Shown: piece after piece, positions 36,056 to 45,189 of the stretch
Layout: each line of letters opens with the position of its first letter
Numbering within the stretch: the first letter of the stretch is position 1
Assembly (NCBI GenBank): GCA_020726285.1
Contig: DYSW01000004.1
Location: forward strand, 1 to 64,000
Reading direction: 5' to 3'
Origin: Melioribacter roseus
Lineage (GTDB): Bacteria; Bacteroidota; Ignavibacteria; Ignavibacteriales; Melioribacteraceae
Length of the DNA stretch: 64,000 nt
Position numbers and translations under genes: made by a program
Notes under the pieces: generated by a model
The model's database searches: none
What the model saw: the letters and a program-made list of their open reading frames with translations, nothing else
What the model was told of the DNA's origin: nothing

Positions 36056-37438
36056 ATGGCTTCAGAAAACAATTCGCAAAACAGCATTATTAAGGAATTA
36101 ACTCAACCATTCATCGATTTGGCGCATACATCGCGGGCATTATTTGGTGTAAATCTTTCATACGTTTTTGAAGGACTAACTTATTTTGGTGTTGTAGGTC
36201 TTTTGGCGATATTTTTTAACGAATATGTAGGTTTAAACGACATTGAAGCAGGTTGGATGGTTGGAATTATGACTGCTGGAATTACGTTAAGTCAACTTTT
36301 ACTTGGTGCTACTGTGGATTGGATTGGAGTTAGGAAATCTTTACTTATTGCACTTTTATTTATGCTTGTCGGCAGAATTATGATTACAATTAGTCCAACA
36401 TTTTTTCCAGGAAATGGAATATGGTCAATGAATCACATTTTTGTAATGTTTGGAATTTTTGGAATTGTAGTTGGTTACGGAATTTATCAGCCTGCAGCTT
36501 ATACAGCAGTTAAAAAATTTACAAACGAAAACACTGCAGCAATGGGTTATGCAATGCTTTATGCGTTAATGAATTTAGGTGGATTTTTGCCAGGTTTAAT
36601 TTCTCCACCAGTTCGTCAATCTTTTGGAATTACGGGAGTTTTTTGGGTTTATGTGGGATTAACAGTCGCTGGTTTGATAACGGTTTTCTTTATAATAACA
36701 AACAAAGCACAAAAGCAAGCTATTGCAGATGCAAAAACTGAGAATGGTAATTCAGAAGTAGAAGATGAAGATGAATTATCTAAAATGTCGGCAAAGGAAA
36801 AGATGAATTTTTACATCAAGAATTTTCCACTTCGCGATTTAAGATTTCTATTTTTCATTTTTATCTTGATTCCAGTTCAGACACTTTTTGCTCACAATTG
36901 GTTAACTTTACCACTTTACACAAGTAGAGCATTCGATGGATTTGTCCAACAAAATTTTGAATTCTTTGTAAATCTAAACCCAATTTTGATATTTATTCTA
37001 ACTCCAATGGTAACCGCATTAACATCCAAAAAGAATACTTATAAAATGATGATTATTGGGACTTTTGTGATGGCATTTCCAACTTTTATACTTGCAACTG
37101 GCGCCACATTTACAAATTTGATGCTTTATCTTGTAATTATGACAATCGGCGAAGCAATGTGGCAACCAAGATTTTTGCAATGGGTCGCTGAAATTGCACC
37201 AAAAAATATGACTGGAATTTACATGGGAATTGGACAATTTCCTTGGTTTTTGACAAAAATGATAACATCGCTTTATTCAGGTTGGTTTTTAATGAATTAT
37301 TGTCCAGCAGAAACGCCTCAAAATCTTATGAACACTGAAACAATGTGGTTATATTATGGAGCAATTGCAATGATAAGTCCGATAGCACTAATTTTAGCTA
37401 AAAATTGGATGTTAAAAGGTTTCAAAACCAAAGCGTAA
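36056..37438 (+). CDS. MFS transporter
   Basis: A 460-residue multi-pass inner-membrane protein of the major facilitator superfamily. Hydrophobic helices run through the sequence in two blocks, separated by a charged cytoplasmic loop at about 222-260 (KTENGNSEVEDEDELSKMS). The loop between helices 2 and 3 has the MFS-type GATVDWIGVRKSLL. The substrate cannot be predicted; the N-terminal half recalls peptide/nitrate-type members but without a decisive motif. TTGGAGG lies just before the ATG. One base separates it from the flavin disulfide reductase gene, so the two probably share a transcript. Confidence 0.88.
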   Translation: MASENNSQNSIIKELTQPFIDLAHTSRALFGVNLSYVFEGLTYFGVVGLLAIFFNEYVGLNDIEAGWMVGIMTAGITLSQLLLGATVDWIGVRKSLLIALLFMLVGRIMITISPTFFPGNGIWSMNHIFVMFGIFGIVVGYGIYQPAAYTAVKKFTNENTAAMGYAMLYALMNLGGFLPGLISPPVRQSFGITGVFWVYVGLTVAGLITVFFIITNKAQKQAIADAKTENGNSEVEDEDELSKMSAKEKMNFYIKNFPLRDLRFLFFIFILIPVQTLFAHNWLTLPLYTSRAFDGFVQQNFEFFVNLNPILIFILTPMVTALTSKKNTYKMMIIGTFVMAFPTFILATGATFTNLMLYLVIMTIGEAMWQPRFLQWVAEIAPKNMTGIYMGIGQFPWFLTKMITSLYSGWFLMNYCPAETPQNLMNTETMWLYYGAIAMISPIALILAKNWMLKGFKTKA

Positions 37439-37439
37439 G

Positions 37440-38789
37440 ATGAATAACAATATTATAATTATTGGTGGAAATGCTGCTGGTCCTGCAGCGGCTGCAAGTG
37501 CAAAAAGAGAAAATCCGAATGCGAATGTTATTCTTTTTGAAGCTACGGAATTTATTTCAACCGGAACTTGCGAAATGCCTTTTGTTATTTCTAAAAAAAT
37601 AGAAAATTATAAAAAGATTGTTTTTTTCGATTCAGAATCATTTTTTCAATCAAAAGGTGTACAAGTTTACACAAATCATTTTGTTGAAGAAATCAAGAGA
37701 AAAGAAAAAAAAATTGTCGTACGAAATATTAAATCACACGATTTACTTGAATTTGATTACGATAAACTAGTTTTAGCAACTGGTTCAGTAGCAAAAAAGT
37801 TGCCAATTCTTGCAAAAGGCTATTCCAATTTATTTTATTTAAAAAATATTCCAGATTTAATTAAAATCTTAGATTTCACAGAGGAAAATGATTTAAATTC
37901 TGTACTTATTTTAGGTAGCGGATTTGTCGGTTTGGAAGTTGCGGAAGCATTTTCTGAAATAGAGAAAAATGTTACAATAATTGATATTGAATCGCAACCA
38001 TTCCCGGGAGCAGAACCAGAAATTAGAGAGTTAATTGCTGAGGAATTGAAAGGAAATGGAGTGCAATTTATCGGTGGAATTCCATATCAATTCATTTTTT
38101 CGAATGAAAGAATAACAGCAATAAAAGTAGATGGAAGAATATTAGAGTTTGATATTGTGATTTCTGTAATTGGAGTTAAACCAAACGTTCAACTCGCTGA
38201 AAATATCGGTTTAGAAATAGGGAAATTTGGTGGTTTGAAAGTAGATAAAAAGCAAAAAACTTCGGATTCAAACATATATGCCGCTGGTGATAATACTGAA
38301 ATTATTAATTCAGTAACTGGAAAGTCGGATTATCTTCCATTGGCAACAATTGCTTATTCACAAAGTCATGTTTCTGGAACTAATTCTGCGGGAGGAAATA
38401 AATATTCAGATTCTGTTGTGAAAAACATCGTTGTAAAAGTATTTTCGAAAACTTATGTTTCAGTTGGAATATCTGAAGAACAAGCCAAAGAATTTTTTCC
38501 TTCGAAGAAATCTGTTTCGGCGTTGGGATTTTCAAAAATTAAAGTAATGAAAGACAGCGAGAAGATTTTCGGAAAACTTGTATTTGAAAAATCATCAAAA
38601 CGAATTTTGGGAGCTTCTTTTTGGGGAGCAAATCAAGCCGCAGGATACGGAGATTTGCTTTCGGCTTTAATTAAGATTAAAGCTGATTTTAGAATACTAG
38701 AAAATGTTAATTTCAATTATACTCCACCAATTTCACCTTTTATAAATTTATTAAATATTTTAGGAAAAAAGGCAAATGAATTACAATAA
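37440..38789 (+). CDS. FAD-dependent disulfide reductase, CoA-disulfide reductase/NADH oxidase type
   Basis: A 449-residue flavoprotein of the single-cysteine pyridine-nucleotide disulfide oxidoreductase group. The FAD-binding IIIIGGNAAGPAAAA is at the N terminus and the redox cysteine is Cys44 in STGTCEMPF. The NAD(P)H-binding motif LILGSGFVGLEVAEAF and the FAD-contacting IYAAGDNTE follow. The C-terminal part is the dimerisation domain. Members reduce CoA disulfide or related persulfides, or reduce oxygen with NADH. It lies between the MFS gene (1 bp) and upp (14-bp overlap). The exact acceptor cannot be decided from the sequence. Confidence 0.9.
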   Translation: MNNNIIIIGGNAAGPAAAASAKRENPNANVILFEATEFISTGTCEMPFVISKKIENYKKIVFFDSESFFQSKGVQVYTNHFVEEIKRKEKKIVVRNIKSHDLLEFDYDKLVLATGSVAKKLPILAKGYSNLFYLKNIPDLIKILDFTEENDLNSVLILGSGFVGLEVAEAFSEIEKNVTIIDIESQPFPGAEPEIRELIAEELKGNGVQFIGGIPYQFIFSNERITAIKVDGRILEFDIVISVIGVKPNVQLAENIGLEIGKFGGLKVDKKQKTSDSNIYAAGDNTEIINSVTGKSDYLPLATIAYSQSHVSGTNSAGGNKYSDSVVKNIVVKVFSKTYVSVGISEEQAKEFFPSKKSVSALGFSKIKVMKDSEKIFGKLVFEKSSKRILGASFWGANQAAGYGDLLSALIKIKADFRILENVNFNYTPPISPFINLLNILGKKANELQ

Positions 38790-39408
38790 TTTTACACTTG
38801 TTACTAATCCATTGGTAAAAAGGGAAATAACAATTTTACGCGATAAAAATACATGTGTTCGCGATTTTAGAAGAAGTTTAAATCGCCTTGCATTCCATTT
38901 AGCGGTTGCGGTTTCCGAAAATCTTGAATTGGATGAAATTTTTGTCGAAACTCCGCTGGAAGTAACAAATGGTGTAAAAATTAAAAATTCAATTGTTTTA
39001 ATTCCGGTTTTACGTGCAGGATTAAGTATGGTTAGTTCGTTTATAGAATTAATGCCGAACGCAAAAGTTGGCCATATTGGTTTGCAACGCGACGAAGAAA
39101 CTCTGCTTCCAATTGAATATTATTATAAAACGCCTAAAAATTTAGAAGAAGCAAAAGTATTTATTTTAGACCCAATGTTAGCCACTGGCGGAAGTGCTTC
39201 AGCAGCTTTCGATTTTATTAAAAAACGTGGTGCAAAAGATTTGTATTTTGTTTCTATTATCTCTGCTCCCGAAGGAATTGAAAACCTACAGAAAAATCAT
39301 CCCGAAGTAAAAATTTATTCAACATCAATTGATCGCGGGTTAAATGAAAATGGTTACATTGTCCCCGGTTTAGGAGATGCTGGAGATCGAACATTTGGTA
39401 CGCTTTAG
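38776..39408 (+). CDS. upp: Uracil phosphoribosyltransferase
   Basis: Upp joins uracil and PRPP to give UMP in pyrimidine salvage. The 210-residue length is typical. The PRPP-binding loop is FILDPMLATGGSA (about 129-141), and the uracil-binding end is visible as YIVPGLGDAGDRTFGT. The N-terminal segment has TCVRDFRRSLNRLAFHLA. It overlaps the upstream reductase gene by 14 bp. Together with the yeast-type cytosine deaminase at 27 kb it completes a cytosine to uracil to UMP route. Confidence 0.96.
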   Translation: MNYNNFTLVTNPLVKREITILRDKNTCVRDFRRSLNRLAFHLAVAVSENLELDEIFVETPLEVTNGVKIKNSIVLIPVLRAGLSMVSSFIELMPNAKVGHIGLQRDEETLLPIEYYYKTPKNLEEAKVFILDPMLATGGSASAAFDFIKKRGAKDLYFVSIISAPEGIENLQKNHPEVKIYSTSIDRGLNENGYIVPGLGDAGDRTFGTL

Positions 39409-40405
39409 AAACCTATTATTAATATTTTTTTACATTTCAATTTCTGCAAAAGAATATCCAAACAGCAAGATCCATAATTTTATTACGCAAGTTACTCGCT
39501 TAATTACAAATGAAGAATTTGTTAAATCAGATTCGCTATGTAATTATTATATAAAGAATTATGGCTCAGAACCGATTCCATATATTTACAAATCTGCAAA
39601 TTTAATAATGCAGAACTTTACTTTTAACACTTCAGAAAATCAAAGTATAATTTTAAGGAATTTTGAGATTGGAATTCAATTAGCTAAAGATAAAAAATGG
39701 GAGCATAATCAAAAATGGAAATATTACACATTGGGATTGGCGTTCGGTTTTTGGGCATATTGGGAAGCAATTCAAGAAAATTATATAATTACTTTGGAAT
39801 ATGGTAATTCATCACTGGATTATTTCGAAAAATGTTTAAAATATGATGAGAATTTTGCTGAATCAAAAATCGCTATTGCTACTTATGATTATTGGTTTTC
39901 AAAAAAATTGAGTTGGTTGCCATTTGTAAAAAGTAATTCTAAAATAGCAATTTGGGAATTAGAAAAAGCTGTAGCAGAGAATTCCTATAGTCATAATATG
40001 GGAGCAATCTCTCTTTTTTGGATTTACAAGAATGAAAATCAATTGCAAAAAGCAAAAATGTTAATGGAAAAACAATTTAATGCAAATCATCAAAGTCGTT
40101 ATTTAATAATGAGTTATGCTAATATTTATCAAAAATTTGATAAAATGAAATCTATCGAACTATACTTTAAAGCTTTGAAAATGACAAATTCTAAAAAAGA
40201 AAAGAATCGGATTAATGAAATTACTTTAAGACATAAAATTGCTATGTTATCAACTGAAACGGGAAATTGGGAGCAAGCTAAATTACAATGTAAAAAGATT
40301 ATAGCTTTTAAAAATATTACGGAGCATGAAGAAAAAAATGTTGGCGAAAGAATAAAAAAAGCTAAATCGATTTTGGAAAATATCGAAAGTAAAGATAAAT
40401 TGTAA
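39377..40405 (+). CDS. TPR-like repeat protein of unknown function
   Basis: A 342-residue protein with an N-terminal hydrophobic stretch (NLLLIFFYISISA) that looks like a signal peptide, and a mostly helical mature part. Repeated segments with spaced aromatic and alanine residues (AKDKKWEHNQKWKYYTLGLA, ALKMTNSKKEKNRINEI) suggest tetratricopeptide-like repeats. The start is uncertain: ATG 39377 overlaps upp by 32 bp, while TTG 39395 has GGAG nine bases upstream and gives a shorter signal peptide. No family is recognised with confidence. It precedes the Rel/SpoT gene by 22 bp. Confidence 0.72.
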   Translation: MLEIEHLVRFRNLLLIFFYISISAKEYPNSKIHNFITQVTRLITNEEFVKSDSLCNYYIKNYGSEPIPYIYKSANLIMQNFTFNTSENQSIILRNFEIGIQLAKDKKWEHNQKWKYYTLGLAFGFWAYWEAIQENYIITLEYGNSSLDYFEKCLKYDENFAESKIAIATYDYWFSKKLSWLPFVKSNSKIAIWELEKAVAENSYSHNMGAISLFWIYKNENQLQKAKMLMEKQFNANHQSRYLIMSYANIYQKFDKMKSIELYFKALKMTNSKKEKNRINEITLRHKIAMLSTETGNWEQAKLQCKKIIAFKNITEHEEKNVGERIKKAKSILENIESKDKL

Positions 40406-40427
40406 TTATATAATTTAATAAGATAGA

Positions 40428-42593
40428 ATGAGAATCTCAGAAGAAGAATATAACGAACTATTAAGCGATTTATTAGAAACTTGTCATAAGTTTTTACCAA
40501 GTGTTGACGATAAACTAATTACAAATGCTTTCAAATATAGTTACGAATCGCATATAAATGACACTCGTGCTTCAGGTGAACCTTATTTTTATCATCCAGT
40601 TGCAGTTGCAAAAATTGTGGCTGAAGAAATTACATTGGACGATATTTCAGTTGCGGCTGCGTTGCTTCATGATGTAATTGAAGATACTGAAGTAACATAC
40701 GAATTAATTAAAAATGAATTTGGGGTAACTGTAGCCGAAATTGTTGAAGGTGTAACAAAAATAGGAGGAATATTTAAAGGGCATGAAATCAACCAAGCAG
40801 AAAACTATAGAAAGTTACTCTTGTCAATGGTTCGTGATATTCGTGTGATATTGGTGAAATTTGCTGATAGATTGCATAATATGAGAACTTTGCATTATAT
40901 GCGTCCAGATAAACAAAGACGAATTGCAAAAGAAACTATAGAAATTTATGCTCCGTTTGCAAGTCGTTTTGGGCTTGGAAACGTAAAATGGGAATTAGAA
41001 GATTTATCTTTTAAATATCTTAACAAAGAGGCGTATAACGATTTAGCTCGAAAAATTAAAGATAAAAGAGAAGAACGAGAAAAATATATTGCAGATTTCA
41101 TCAAACCTATTCAAATTGCTCTAGAAGGAATAAATCTGAAATGTGAAGTTTACGGACGTCCAAAACATCTTTATAGTATTTATCGTAAAATGATGAAAAG
41201 GAATACAGTTTTCGAAAATATTTTTGATTTACTTGCTATTCGAGTAATTGTAGAAAGCACAGATTCTAATTTGTGTTATTATGCTGTTGGAGTTATAAAT
41301 CAACTTTATATGCAAGTTCAAAGTAAATACAAAGATTATATTGCTGTTCCAAAGGTAAATAATTATCAATCTATTCATAACACTGTAATTAATAACGATG
41401 GAAGAATGATTGAAATCCAAATTCGAACCCGAGCAATGCACGATATTTCAGAACGTGGTGTGGCGGCACATTGGAAATACAAAGAATCAACTTTTACATC
41501 AGATAAAGAAATGGAAGAATGGGTAAATTGGATAAGGGATGTTTTTGAAAATTCATCGAAAGATGACGCAGCAAAAGATATAATCTCTAGTTTTCAATTG
41601 TATCTTTATCAAGAAGAAATTTATGTTTTTACCCCAAAAGGAGATTTATTAAGACTGCCACTAGGTGCAACGCCAATTGATTTTGCTTATGAAGTACATT
41701 CAAGAATTGGTGAAACTTGTATAGGTGCAAAAGTAAATGGAAAAATTGTACCACTAAATACAGAGTTGAAAAGTGGAGATCAAGTTGAAATTTTAACATC
41801 TAAAAATCAACATCCAACGGAAAACTGGTTGAAATTTGTTAAAACTCATAAAGCAAAAAATAATATTAAAAAGTATATAAAGCATCAAGATGATGAAATT
41901 GTGGAGCATGGTAAACACATCTGGGAAAAGAAAATAAAGAAATTAAAACTAACTTTTAACGATGATGAAGTACAGAAATTAGCAACAAAACTACGATATG
42001 ATAGCTCAAGAATTTTTTTCAAGGCAATTGGCGAAATGGAAATTGATTTGGATAAAGTTTTTGCCCCAAATCAAACTCAACAAGAAGCAAAAAATGAATT
42101 TCAAGTCGATAAATTTACAAGTCAAGTACGTTCAGAAGTTGGAGGAATTGTAATTGATGGAGCACAAGGATTTGAGATTTATTATGCAAAATGTTGCAAC
42201 CCAATTCCAGGTGATGAAATTATTGGATTTGTAACAATTGCAAAAGGTGTTACAATTCATAGAAAAGATTGCAAAAATATTAGTACACTTTCAAAAACTA
42301 CTCCAGATAGACTTATTTCAGTTGATTGGCGAAATGTCAGGAAAAATGAGTTTGTGGCAGGAATTTCGATTAGAGGAGAAGATAACACTGGAATCCTTAA
42401 GGATATTTCAAATAGTATTACAAATTATGAAAACACAAATATTCATTCAATTAACATAAAAACTGAGGAAGGCTTTTTCTCTGGAGTTATTACAGTTTAT
42501 GTGAAAAATTTGGAACATTTAGAACATCTAATTAAAAGGTTGAAAAAAATTAACGGATTATTTTCAGCTGAAAGGACTCAACTTGTTAATTAA
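40428..42593 (+). CDS. spoT: Bifunctional (p)ppGpp synthetase/hydrolase, Rel/SpoT family
   Basis: The 721-residue stringent-response enzyme has all family domains in order. The HD hydrolase has HPVAVA (from His56) and HDVIEDT (81-87). The synthetase domain has GRPKHLYSIYRKM, IFDLLAIRVIV and EIQIRTRAMHD, with the key acidic residues kept. The TGS domain starts at IYVFTPKGDLLRLPLGAT, and the ACT domain is at the C terminus (AGISIRGEDNTGILKDIS). Both activities should therefore work. It is followed by ruvX with an 11-bp overlap. It makes or breaks the alarmone in response to starvation. Confidence 0.96.
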   Translation: MRISEEEYNELLSDLLETCHKFLPSVDDKLITNAFKYSYESHINDTRASGEPYFYHPVAVAKIVAEEITLDDISVAAALLHDVIEDTEVTYELIKNEFGVTVAEIVEGVTKIGGIFKGHEINQAENYRKLLLSMVRDIRVILVKFADRLHNMRTLHYMRPDKQRRIAKETIEIYAPFASRFGLGNVKWELEDLSFKYLNKEAYNDLARKIKDKREEREKYIADFIKPIQIALEGINLKCEVYGRPKHLYSIYRKMMKRNTVFENIFDLLAIRVIVESTDSNLCYYAVGVINQLYMQVQSKYKDYIAVPKVNNYQSIHNTVINNDGRMIEIQIRTRAMHDISERGVAAHWKYKESTFTSDKEMEEWVNWIRDVFENSSKDDAAKDIISSFQLYLYQEEIYVFTPKGDLLRLPLGATPIDFAYEVHSRIGETCIGAKVNGKIVPLNTELKSGDQVEILTSKNQHPTENWLKFVKTHKAKNNIKKYIKHQDDEIVEHGKHIWEKKIKKLKLTFNDDEVQKLATKLRYDSSRIFFKAIGEMEIDLDKVFAPNQTQQEAKNEFQVDKFTSQVRSEVGGIVIDGAQGFEIYYAKCCNPIPGDEIIGFVTIAKGVTIHRKDCKNISTLSKTTPDRLISVDWRNVRKNEFVAGISIRGEDNTGILKDISNSITNYENTNIHSINIKTEEGFFSGVITVYVKNLEHLEHLIKRLKKINGLFSAERTQLVN

Positions 42594-43014
42594 CAATGAA
42601 TTACGCGTCCTTGCTGTTGATTGGGGAATTAAAAGAATTGGGTTAGCAATAAGCGACCCTTTACAACTATTTGCAATAGGTTTAGTTACAATAAACAATA
42701 ATTCAAAATTTTGGAAAGATTTTCTATCAACAATTGCAAATTATAATATTGTAAAAATTATTGTTGGATTACCATTTTATAATGACGGAACAGAATCAGA
42801 TTTGGCAAAAAAAGTTCACGAATTTATCAATGAATTACAATCAAAAACAAATGTTCAAATCGAAACAATTGATGAAAGATATTCCTCAAAAATAGCGGAG
42901 CATCAAATTATTGAAAGTGTAAAATCGAAAAAGAAAAGGCAAGATAAATCTCTTGTTGATAAAATGGCAGCTGCAGTTATACTGCAAAATTATCTTGATT
43001 CAATAAAAAAATAG
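42583..43014 (+). CDS. ruvX: Holliday junction resolvase-like RuvX/YqgF nuclease
   Basis: A 143-residue RNase H-fold protein linked to pre-16S rRNA processing and possibly to recombination. The family motif LAVDWGIKRIGLAISDP is near the N terminus with Asp13, and the later acidic motifs IVGLPFYNDG, IDERYSS and DKMAAAVILQ are present. The start is TTG, overlapping the Rel/SpoT gene by 11 bp; AAAGGA at 42571-42576 lies six bases before it, and the nearby ATG is in another frame. A promoter-like sequence follows immediately downstream for the microcompartment genes. Confidence 0.92.
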   Translation: MLINNELRVLAVDWGIKRIGLAISDPLQLFAIGLVTINNNSKFWKDFLSTIANYNIVKIIVGLPFYNDGTESDLAKKVHEFINELQSKTNVQIETIDERYSSKIAEHQIIESVKSKKKRQDKSLVDKMAAAVILQNYLDSIKK

Positions 43015-43020
43015 TATATA

Positions 43021-43049
43021 TTGACTTTCACATCTTTAAAAAGTAAATT
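43021..43049 (+). promoter_or_regulatory. Sigma-70-like promoter for the microcompartment genes
   Basis: TTGACT (43021-43026) and TAAATT (43044-43049) are separated by 17 bp, close to a vegetative promoter. A Shine-Dalgarno TAGGAG lies at 43071-43076, six bases before the ATG at 43083. Confidence 0.5.
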
Positions 43050-43082
43050 TTCATATAGAATTTAACTAAATAGGAGTTAATT

Positions 43083-43361
43083 ATGGCACTTGATGCATTA
43101 GGAATGGTAGAAACGAAAGGTTTAGTTGGTTCAATTGAAGCTGCTGACGCAATGGTAAAAGCCGCTAAAGTTGAATTAATTGGCAAAGAAACTATTGGTG
43201 GTGGATATGTTACAGTTATGGTTCGTGGTGATGTTGGAGCAGTTAAAGCTGCAACTGATGCCGGAGCAGCAGCCGCACAAAGAGTAGGTGAACTAGTTTC
43301 AGTTCATGTTATTCCACGTCCGCACAATGATGTTGAATTAATTCTACCTAAAAAAGGATAA
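43083..43361 (+). CDS. Bacterial microcompartment shell protein (BMC-H, PduA/EutM type)
   Basis: A 92-residue single-domain shell tile that should form hexamers. It is close to PduA/EutM along its whole length: [43 protein letters not shown] and [12 protein letters not shown]. The pore loop reads TIGGGY (37-42), where PduA has KIGSGL. No other classic shell piece (pentamer EutN/CcmL or BMC-T) and no encapsulated enzyme lies in this window. A second, tailed BMC gene follows after 2 bp. A promoter and terminator bracket the two, making them an independent unit. Confidence 0.95.
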   Translation: MALDALGMVETKGLVGSIEAADAMVKAAKVELIGKETIGGGYVTVMVRGDVGAVKAATDAGAAAAQRVGELVSVHVIPRPHNDVELILPKKG

Positions 43362-43363
43362 CA

Positions 43364-44200
43364 ATGCTTCTTGCAATTGGGTTGATTGAAACCAAAGGAT
43401 TAATTGGAGCAATTGAAGCCGCAGATGCAATGTTAAAAGCTTCGAACGTACAACTAATTGGTAAAGAATATACAACTGGAGCAATGGTTTTAATTAAAGT
43501 TGCTGGAGAAGTAGCGGCTGTAAAATCTTCTGTAGATGCCGGAGCGTCTGCAGCACAACGTGTAGGCCAATTGGTTTCTACTCATGTAATTCCAAGACCG
43601 GATGACCAACTTGAATCGATACTTTTCAATATTAATTCAAAAAAAAAGAAACACAAAAAAAGAAATAATAAAGAAAATGAAAAAAATCAGATTGATTTAT
43701 TTACTCATTCAGAAGTAACTGAAAAGGTGGAATCTGAAAAAACGAGAGATGATAATGATTCTAAAAAGCTAGATGAAGTTATTAATTTCGAAGGAACTGA
43801 CGATTCTTTAATTAATGAAGATCATGATGTTGATTTAAAAACTGAAGTAGTGGACGAATTATTAGTTGAAATTTCAGATGAAATAAATTTACATGATGCA
43901 GAACCGGAAGTAGTTTCTGTTGATGAAATTGATAATTCCTTAAATTCAAAGGATGAAGAAGTTCTAGTTGAGGAGAATTCTACAGAAAAAATTGAAGAAT
44001 CTGAAATGAATAATGATTTAGAATCACCAATTCAAACAGAAATATTATCAAAATTTCCTTCTCAAAGTGATTTAGAAAGTTTAAATGTTCAGCAATTAAG
44101 GCATTTGGCAAGAAATTTTACAAACTTCCCGATAAAAGGAAGAGACATTTCCAAAGCAAATAGAACAATTTTACTACAAATGTTTAATGAAATGAGATAG
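43364..44200 (+). CDS. Microcompartment shell protein with long C-terminal tail
   Basis: A 278-residue protein. Residues 1-88 are a BMC-H domain (IGLIETKGLIGAIEAADAML, VAGEVAAVKSSVDAGASAA, THVIPRP) whose pore loop TTGAM differs from its neighbour. Residues 92-108 are strongly basic (SKKKKHKKRNNKENEKN), and residues about 110-230 are acidic and low in complexity. Residues about 235-278 form a small helical domain (DLESLNVQQLRHLARNF, then KANRTILLQMFNEM) recalling SAP or Rho-N modules. The tail could bind cargo, nucleic acid or other shell proteins; this is inference. The stop codon lies in the stem of a terminator-like hairpin. Confidence 0.9.
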   Translation: MLLAIGLIETKGLIGAIEAADAMLKASNVQLIGKEYTTGAMVLIKVAGEVAAVKSSVDAGASAAQRVGQLVSTHVIPRPDDQLESILFNINSKKKKHKKRNNKENEKNQIDLFTHSEVTEKVESEKTRDDNDSKKLDEVINFEGTDDSLINEDHDVDLKTEVVDELLVEISDEINLHDAEPEVVSVDEIDNSLNSKDEEVLVEENSTEKIEESEMNNDLESPIQTEILSKFPSQSDLESLNVQQLRHLARNFTNFPIKGRDISKANRTILLQMFNEMR

Positions 44201-44224
44201 TTTCGGCTATCTCATTTGCTTTCC
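44190..44224 (+). terminator. Intrinsic terminator-like hairpin after the microcompartment genes
   Basis: AAATGAGATAG and CTATCTCATTT form a perfect 11-bp stem around the loop TTTCGG, followed by a mixed GCTTT tract. The left arm includes the stop codon of the tailed shell gene. Confidence 0.65.
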
Positions 44225-44279
44225 CCCGAAAAATCCTCAATTATGTATTATATTTATCATCAATCATAATAATAAATTT

Positions 44280-45188
44280 GTGAAAAAAAACTGGAAACAA
44301 ATATTGTATGTTGTAGCATTTTCCACCGTTTTGTGGGCTTTTGTTACATTTTCTGATTCGTTTTATGCGAATATTTATTTTCCAATTGAAGTTGAGGTTG
44401 AAGGGAATCAGTACGCTGTAAAATCAAAATCAGATAAATTTATTATTGTGAATGTTGAAGCCGAAGGTTGGTTGCTTTCAAATTATTATTGGGGAAAAGG
44501 GAAAGTGTTGAAAGTAAAAATTAAACCAGATAAACTCATTCACACATTTTCGACTAACCAGATACTACAGGAAAATAATCTTTTACCTTCAACAATTAAC
44601 GTAATTTCAATTTCTCCTTCTACAATTACAGTTAAATTGGAAAGTAATGCAGAGAAGGAAGTTGTAATTAAACCAAATCTTAAAATTAAATTTGAAAATG
44701 GTTACGATTATGTTTCCGATATTCTAGTAATTCCAGCAAAAATTAATATTTCTGGAATTAAATCTCAAATTGCTAAAATTGATACTATTCTTACTGCCCC
44801 AATTGAATTTTCATATTTGAACACAGATGTTAATGATACTTATTCTTTAAAAATTCCATACGGTGTAAATTCAGATATAAATTCTGTTGTTATTAGTTTT
44901 AGTGTTCAGAAAATAAGTGATAGAATTATACAAAATGTGCCAATTCAAATTGTTGGACAACGCAACGATAGGGAATTACATATTTTCCCACAACAAATAT
45001 CTGTTCTAATTCGTGGTGGAATTGATATAATTGCAGCATCAAAACCGGAAGATATTAAAGCTATAATTAATTACAACGATGCAATTTTAGATACAAATGG
45101 AATTATTGTTCCGGAAATAAGTACAGATAAGAATTTTAAGATTGTGAATTTGATTCCAGATAAAATTGAATATGTGATTAAGAACTGA
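44280..45188 (+). CDS. YbbR-like domain membrane protein
   Basis: A 302-residue protein with one N-terminal membrane helix (KQILYVVAFSTVLWAFVTFS) and an extracytoplasmic part of YbbR-like beta domains, seen in repeats such as STINVISISPSTITVKLES and in PAKINISGI and IPDKIEYVI. In Firmicutes the YbbR protein CdaR regulates the diadenylate cyclase CdaA. No cyclase gene is adjacent here, so a regulatory role is not supported by context. The start is GTG at 44280. It is followed after 1 bp by tmk. Confidence 0.8.
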   Translation: MKKNWKQILYVVAFSTVLWAFVTFSDSFYANIYFPIEVEVEGNQYAVKSKSDKFIIVNVEAEGWLLSNYYWGKGKVLKVKIKPDKLIHTFSTNQILQENNLLPSTINVISISPSTITVKLESNAEKEVVIKPNLKIKFENGYDYVSDILVIPAKINISGIKSQIAKIDTILTAPIEFSYLNTDVNDTYSLKIPYGVNSDINSVVISFSVQKISDRIIQNVPIQIVGQRNDRELHIFPQQISVLIRGGIDIIAASKPEDIKAIINYNDAILDTNGIIVPEISTDKNFKIVNLIPDKIEYVIKN

Positions 45189-45189
45189 T

